Positions 61,875 to 64,000 of a stretch of DNA of 64,000 bases are shown here, piece by piece. The position numbers were made by a program, and so were the translations under genes. Below the pieces are notes generated by a model. It saw nothing but the letters and a program-made list of their open reading frames with translations. It was not told the origin of the DNA and ran no database searches. Location of the stretch: contig JAZSJJ010000001.1 in NCBI GenBank assembly GCA_045534225.1, forward strand, positions 62,001-126,000. The letters run 5' to 3'. Numbering within the stretch: the first letter of the stretch is position 1; every line of letters begins with the position of its first letter. The DNA is from UMGS1649 sp045534225. Its GTDB lineage: Bacteria; Bacillota; Clostridia; TANB77; CAG-465.

Positions 61875-63542
61875 TTATATCTTTAAGCTTGCATTTCCTA
61901 TAAATTCTCTTACTATACTATCGCCTGGTATATCTTTAGTTTCAATTGGCAAGAACTTTTGTATAAAGTGATATAGTCTTCTTGATTCTGAGAAGTATTC
62001 ACTTGATTTATCTACTTGAAGTAGTAACGGTTCTGCAAAAGCTTTTAATGCTCCAATTTCGTATACAAGACTTGTATTAAATATATAATCTGCATATTTT
62101 ATATTTGGATATATATATTTAGTTTCGCCTGTTCTTAAGTTAGGCCACATTGCAAGAGTTCTTTCTACCTTGTGTCCTCTATTATGATAGTCTCTTACTA
62201 TTCTTCTTAACATTCTTGTATCTGTGGTAGACACTTTAGAGTAATCGTCTATATTAAGAGTTGTCATAGGTGCAATATATATTTTATATTTAAGCTTTTC
62301 ATCTATATCTTTTAGTAACGCTGGATTTAAAGCGTGTATACCTTCAAGAACAATAACATCATTTGGTCCTAATGTTAATGTCTTTCCTTTATATTCTTTT
62401 TCTCCAGTTACAAAGTTAAATTCTGGCATTTCTACTGTTTTACCTGCATAAAGTGCCGCCATATGTCTATTAAACAAATCTAAATCTAAGGCATCAATTG
62501 TCTCAAAGTCGTATTCTCCGTTAGGTAGTTTTGGATTATCTTCTCTTTCTTTAAAGTAATTATCCATAGATACAACTATTGGGTTATATCCAATAAGTTT
62601 AAGATTTATACATAGTTTGTTTGCAAAAGTTGTTTTACCTGATGATGAAGGTCCTGCTATCATAAATAGTCTCTTCGTACCTTTTGTTTTTATATCGTTC
62701 ATAAGGTCTGCCATTCTATTTTCATGATCAGCTTCAGCAACTCTAACTATATCTGGCATTTTACCCGTTATAACTTTTTCGTTTATTTCAGGCACATTAG
62801 TAACTCCTATTATTCTTAAGAAATCCCCATTCTTTTCAAAAACTTCATATAATGGGCTCTCTGCTATTGTTGCATTAATCTTAGTTGGATCTGAACGTTT
62901 AGGTAACATTAATGCAAAACCGCGTCTGAATTTCTTTATTTCAAAATCTGGTGTACATCCAGTAGTTGGAGCAAGTATTCCATCAGTTAAACCGTACGTA
63001 TCTTCCGCTTTGTATATTGTTACTGTTGGTTGCATATACACAGAAATTCCTTTTAATGCATCAGGATGACCGTTACTATCAAATAAACATTTTGCTTCTT
63101 CATAACTTACAACCATTTTTTCTATCTTAGAGTTTCTAGCAACTATACTTCTCATTTCCTTAAGAATTTCTTCAGCCATAACATTTGTAAACTTCATGTT
63201 TTCACAAATGAAATATACAATACCATCAATTGTATTACATACTTCAACATCTAGATTTGGATATAGTCTTTGAAGAGCTATGTGTAATAAGAATTTAACT
63301 GTTCTTACATACACCCTGTGTCCATCTTGATCTGTTAAAGTTATTTTTTCAACTTCACCATCTTCTACAAGAGGCACATTTGCTGTTTTAAGAGCGTTAT
63401 TAACTTTGACAGCTAATAATCCATCCATATCCACTTTAGCTGTTTTTAATGCGTCTATAGCGCTCGTGCCATACTTTACAGATATTTCTTTGCCGTTTTC
63501 AAATTTAACTTTAATTTTTTTGTTTTTTAATTCTTCTATCAT
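61875..63542 (-). CDS. TGS-domain nucleoside (uridine) kinase
   Basis: 555 aa. A TGS-like domain (about 10-75) and a ThrRS-type second domain (about 85-220) precede a uridine kinase-like P-loop domain with Walker A GPSSSGKTT near 297-305, VVSMDNYFKER and VLEGIHALNP. Such proteins probably phosphorylate nucleosides; the role of the tRNA-synthetase-like front part is unclear. AAAGGAG precedes the ATG. It is the first gene of the operon with RNHCP and argS. Confidence 0.9.
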   Translation of the reverse strand: MIEELKNKKIKVKFENGKEISVKYGTSAIDALKTAKVDMDGLLAVKVNNALKTANVPLVEDGEVEKITLTDQDGHRVYVRTVKFLLHIALQRLYPNLDVEVCNTIDGIVYFICENMKFTNVMAEEILKEMRSIVARNSKIEKMVVSYEEAKCLFDSNGHPDALKGISVYMQPTVTIYKAEDTYGLTDGILAPTTGCTPDFEIKKFRRGFALMLPKRSDPTKINATIAESPLYEVFEKNGDFLRIIGVTNVPEINEKVITGKMPDIVRVAEADHENRMADLMNDIKTKGTKRLFMIAGPSSSGKTTFANKLCINLKLIGYNPIVVSMDNYFKEREDNPKLPNGEYDFETIDALDLDLFNRHMAALYAGKTVEMPEFNFVTGEKEYKGKTLTLGPNDVIVLEGIHALNPALLKDIDEKLKYKIYIAPMTTLNIDDYSKVSTTDTRMLRRIVRDYHNRGHKVERTLAMWPNLRTGETKYIYPNIKYADYIFNTSLVYEIGALKAFAEPLLLQVDKSSEYFSESRRLYHFIQKFLPIETKDIPGDSIVREFIGNASLKI

Positions 63543-63598
63543 AAAAAGCTCCTTTGTATATTTAATTTATTCTTTTCGTCTGTTATTATGTCTATATA

Positions 63599-63626
63599 AC
63601 TATATACCAAATATAGAGAAAAGTCA
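63599..63626 (-). promoter_or_regulatory. promoter of the nucleoside kinase-RNHCP-argS operon
   Basis: On the minus strand, TTGACT (63626-63621), a 16-base spacer, then TATAGT (63604-63599). Confidence 0.6.
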
Positions 63627-63633
63627 ATTGTTG

Positions 63634-63662
63634 CTTTACTTTTTAGAACAATTAGTATATAA
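63634..63662 (+). promoter_or_regulatory. probable promoter of ychF
   Basis: TTTACT at 63634-63639, a 17-base spacer, and TATAAA at 63657-63662; divergent from the kinase operon. Confidence 0.45.
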
Positions 63663-63692
63663 TAAAAACTGCTTAAAAAAGGAGTGATTTTT

Positions 63693-64000
63693 TTGAAATT
63701 AGGTATTGTTGGATTACCAAACGTTGGTAAAAGCACATTATTTAATGCTATAACAAAAGCAGGCGCAGAAAGTGCTAACTATCCTTTCTGTACAATAGAA
63801 CCAAATATAGGTACAGTATTAGTTCCAGATGAACGTTTGGAAGTATTAACAAAAATGTATGATTCGTTAAAAACAACTTATGCTACAATAGAATTCGTAG
63901 ATATAGCTGGTCTTGTTAAAGGAGCTTCTAAAGGTGAAGGTTTAGGAAATAAATTCTTATCTCACATTCGCGAAGTTGATGCTATAGTTCACGTAGTAAG
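63693..64000 (+). CDS. ychF: YchF/Obg-family ATPase (partial, runs off the window)
   Basis: The first 102 codons of a P-loop NTPase. The start is TTG 63693, with AAAAGGAG eight bases upstream. It reads KLGIVGLPNVGKSTLFNAITKAG (G1 motif GLPNVGKS), NYPFCTIEPN (switch I region) and VDIAGLVKGASKGEGLGNKFL (G3 motif DIAG and following glycine loop). YchF proteins prefer ATP and bind ribosomes; they are linked to oxidative stress control. The 3' part is outside the window. Confidence 0.93.
   Translation, partial: MKLGIVGLPNVGKSTLFNAITKAGAESANYPFCTIEPNIGTVLVPDERLEVLTKMYDSLKTTYATIEFVDIAGLVKGASKGEGLGNKFLSHIREVDAIVHVV

Noticed and set aside
1..64000. CRISPR arrays, tRNA genes and insertion sequences
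   Set aside because: No regularly spaced repeats, cloverleaf sequences or transposase genes were seen on either strand.

Overview
The window is a strongly AT-rich bacterial chromosome segment from the Bacillota, most likely an anaerobic Clostridia-type organism. Supporting points are the tig-clpP-clpX order, RNase J, WhiA, YebC, TTG and GTG starts behind strong AGGAGG ribosome binding sites, near-consensus sigma-A promoters (TTGNNN, about 17 bases, TATAAT), hairpin plus T-run terminators, and standard stop and Trp codon use. No rRNA, tRNA, CRISPR array or intact insertion sequence was seen.

Layout, left half. Bases 1-7890 hold a housekeeping operon (rnj, gltX, ileS, nifS-like). Then come two tiny paralogous membrane proteins with duplicated leaders (7.9-8.6 kb) and a two-gene split version of a giant NdvB-like membrane glucan synthase/phosphorylase (8.8-16.4 kb). 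These are followed by a lone pilin-like surface protein, tig and clpPX, and two tandem orphan paralogs. Next is an SOS-regulated LysM protein resembling the division inhibitor YneA, with LexA boxes around its promoter, and then a solitary Xer-type recombinase beside a structured intergenic region.

Layout, right half, mostly minus strand. It holds an SNase-like protein, yebC, two glycosyltransferases, a polA/hemW/whiA/prmC/HAD run, rpmE, and a toxin-antitoxin pair with a LexA-like box and a palindromic operator. An ABC exporter with a long structured leader follows. Next comes an exopolysaccharide cluster (44-56 kb: flippase, polymerase, glycosyltransferases, PssD/PssE, pyruvyl transferase, FrhB-like protein), co-oriented with tsaD, an M50 protease and a phosphoesterase. 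Then there is an EamA transporter, an OapA-like membrane protein preceded by about 500 nt of structured transcript that is very likely OLE RNA, argS with RNHCP and nucleoside kinase genes, and the start of ychF.

A recurring theme is small orphan genes (7990, 8395, 17883, 21642, 22114, 26272, 56572, 59300). Most sit alone with a near-consensus promoter and their own terminator, and several look less AT-biased than the housekeeping genes around them. The most notable items are the OLE/OapA locus, the SOS-linked YneA-like gene and toxin-antitoxin pair, the split NdvB-like enzyme, and these single-gene cassettes. Family names come from motif recognition; no database search was run.
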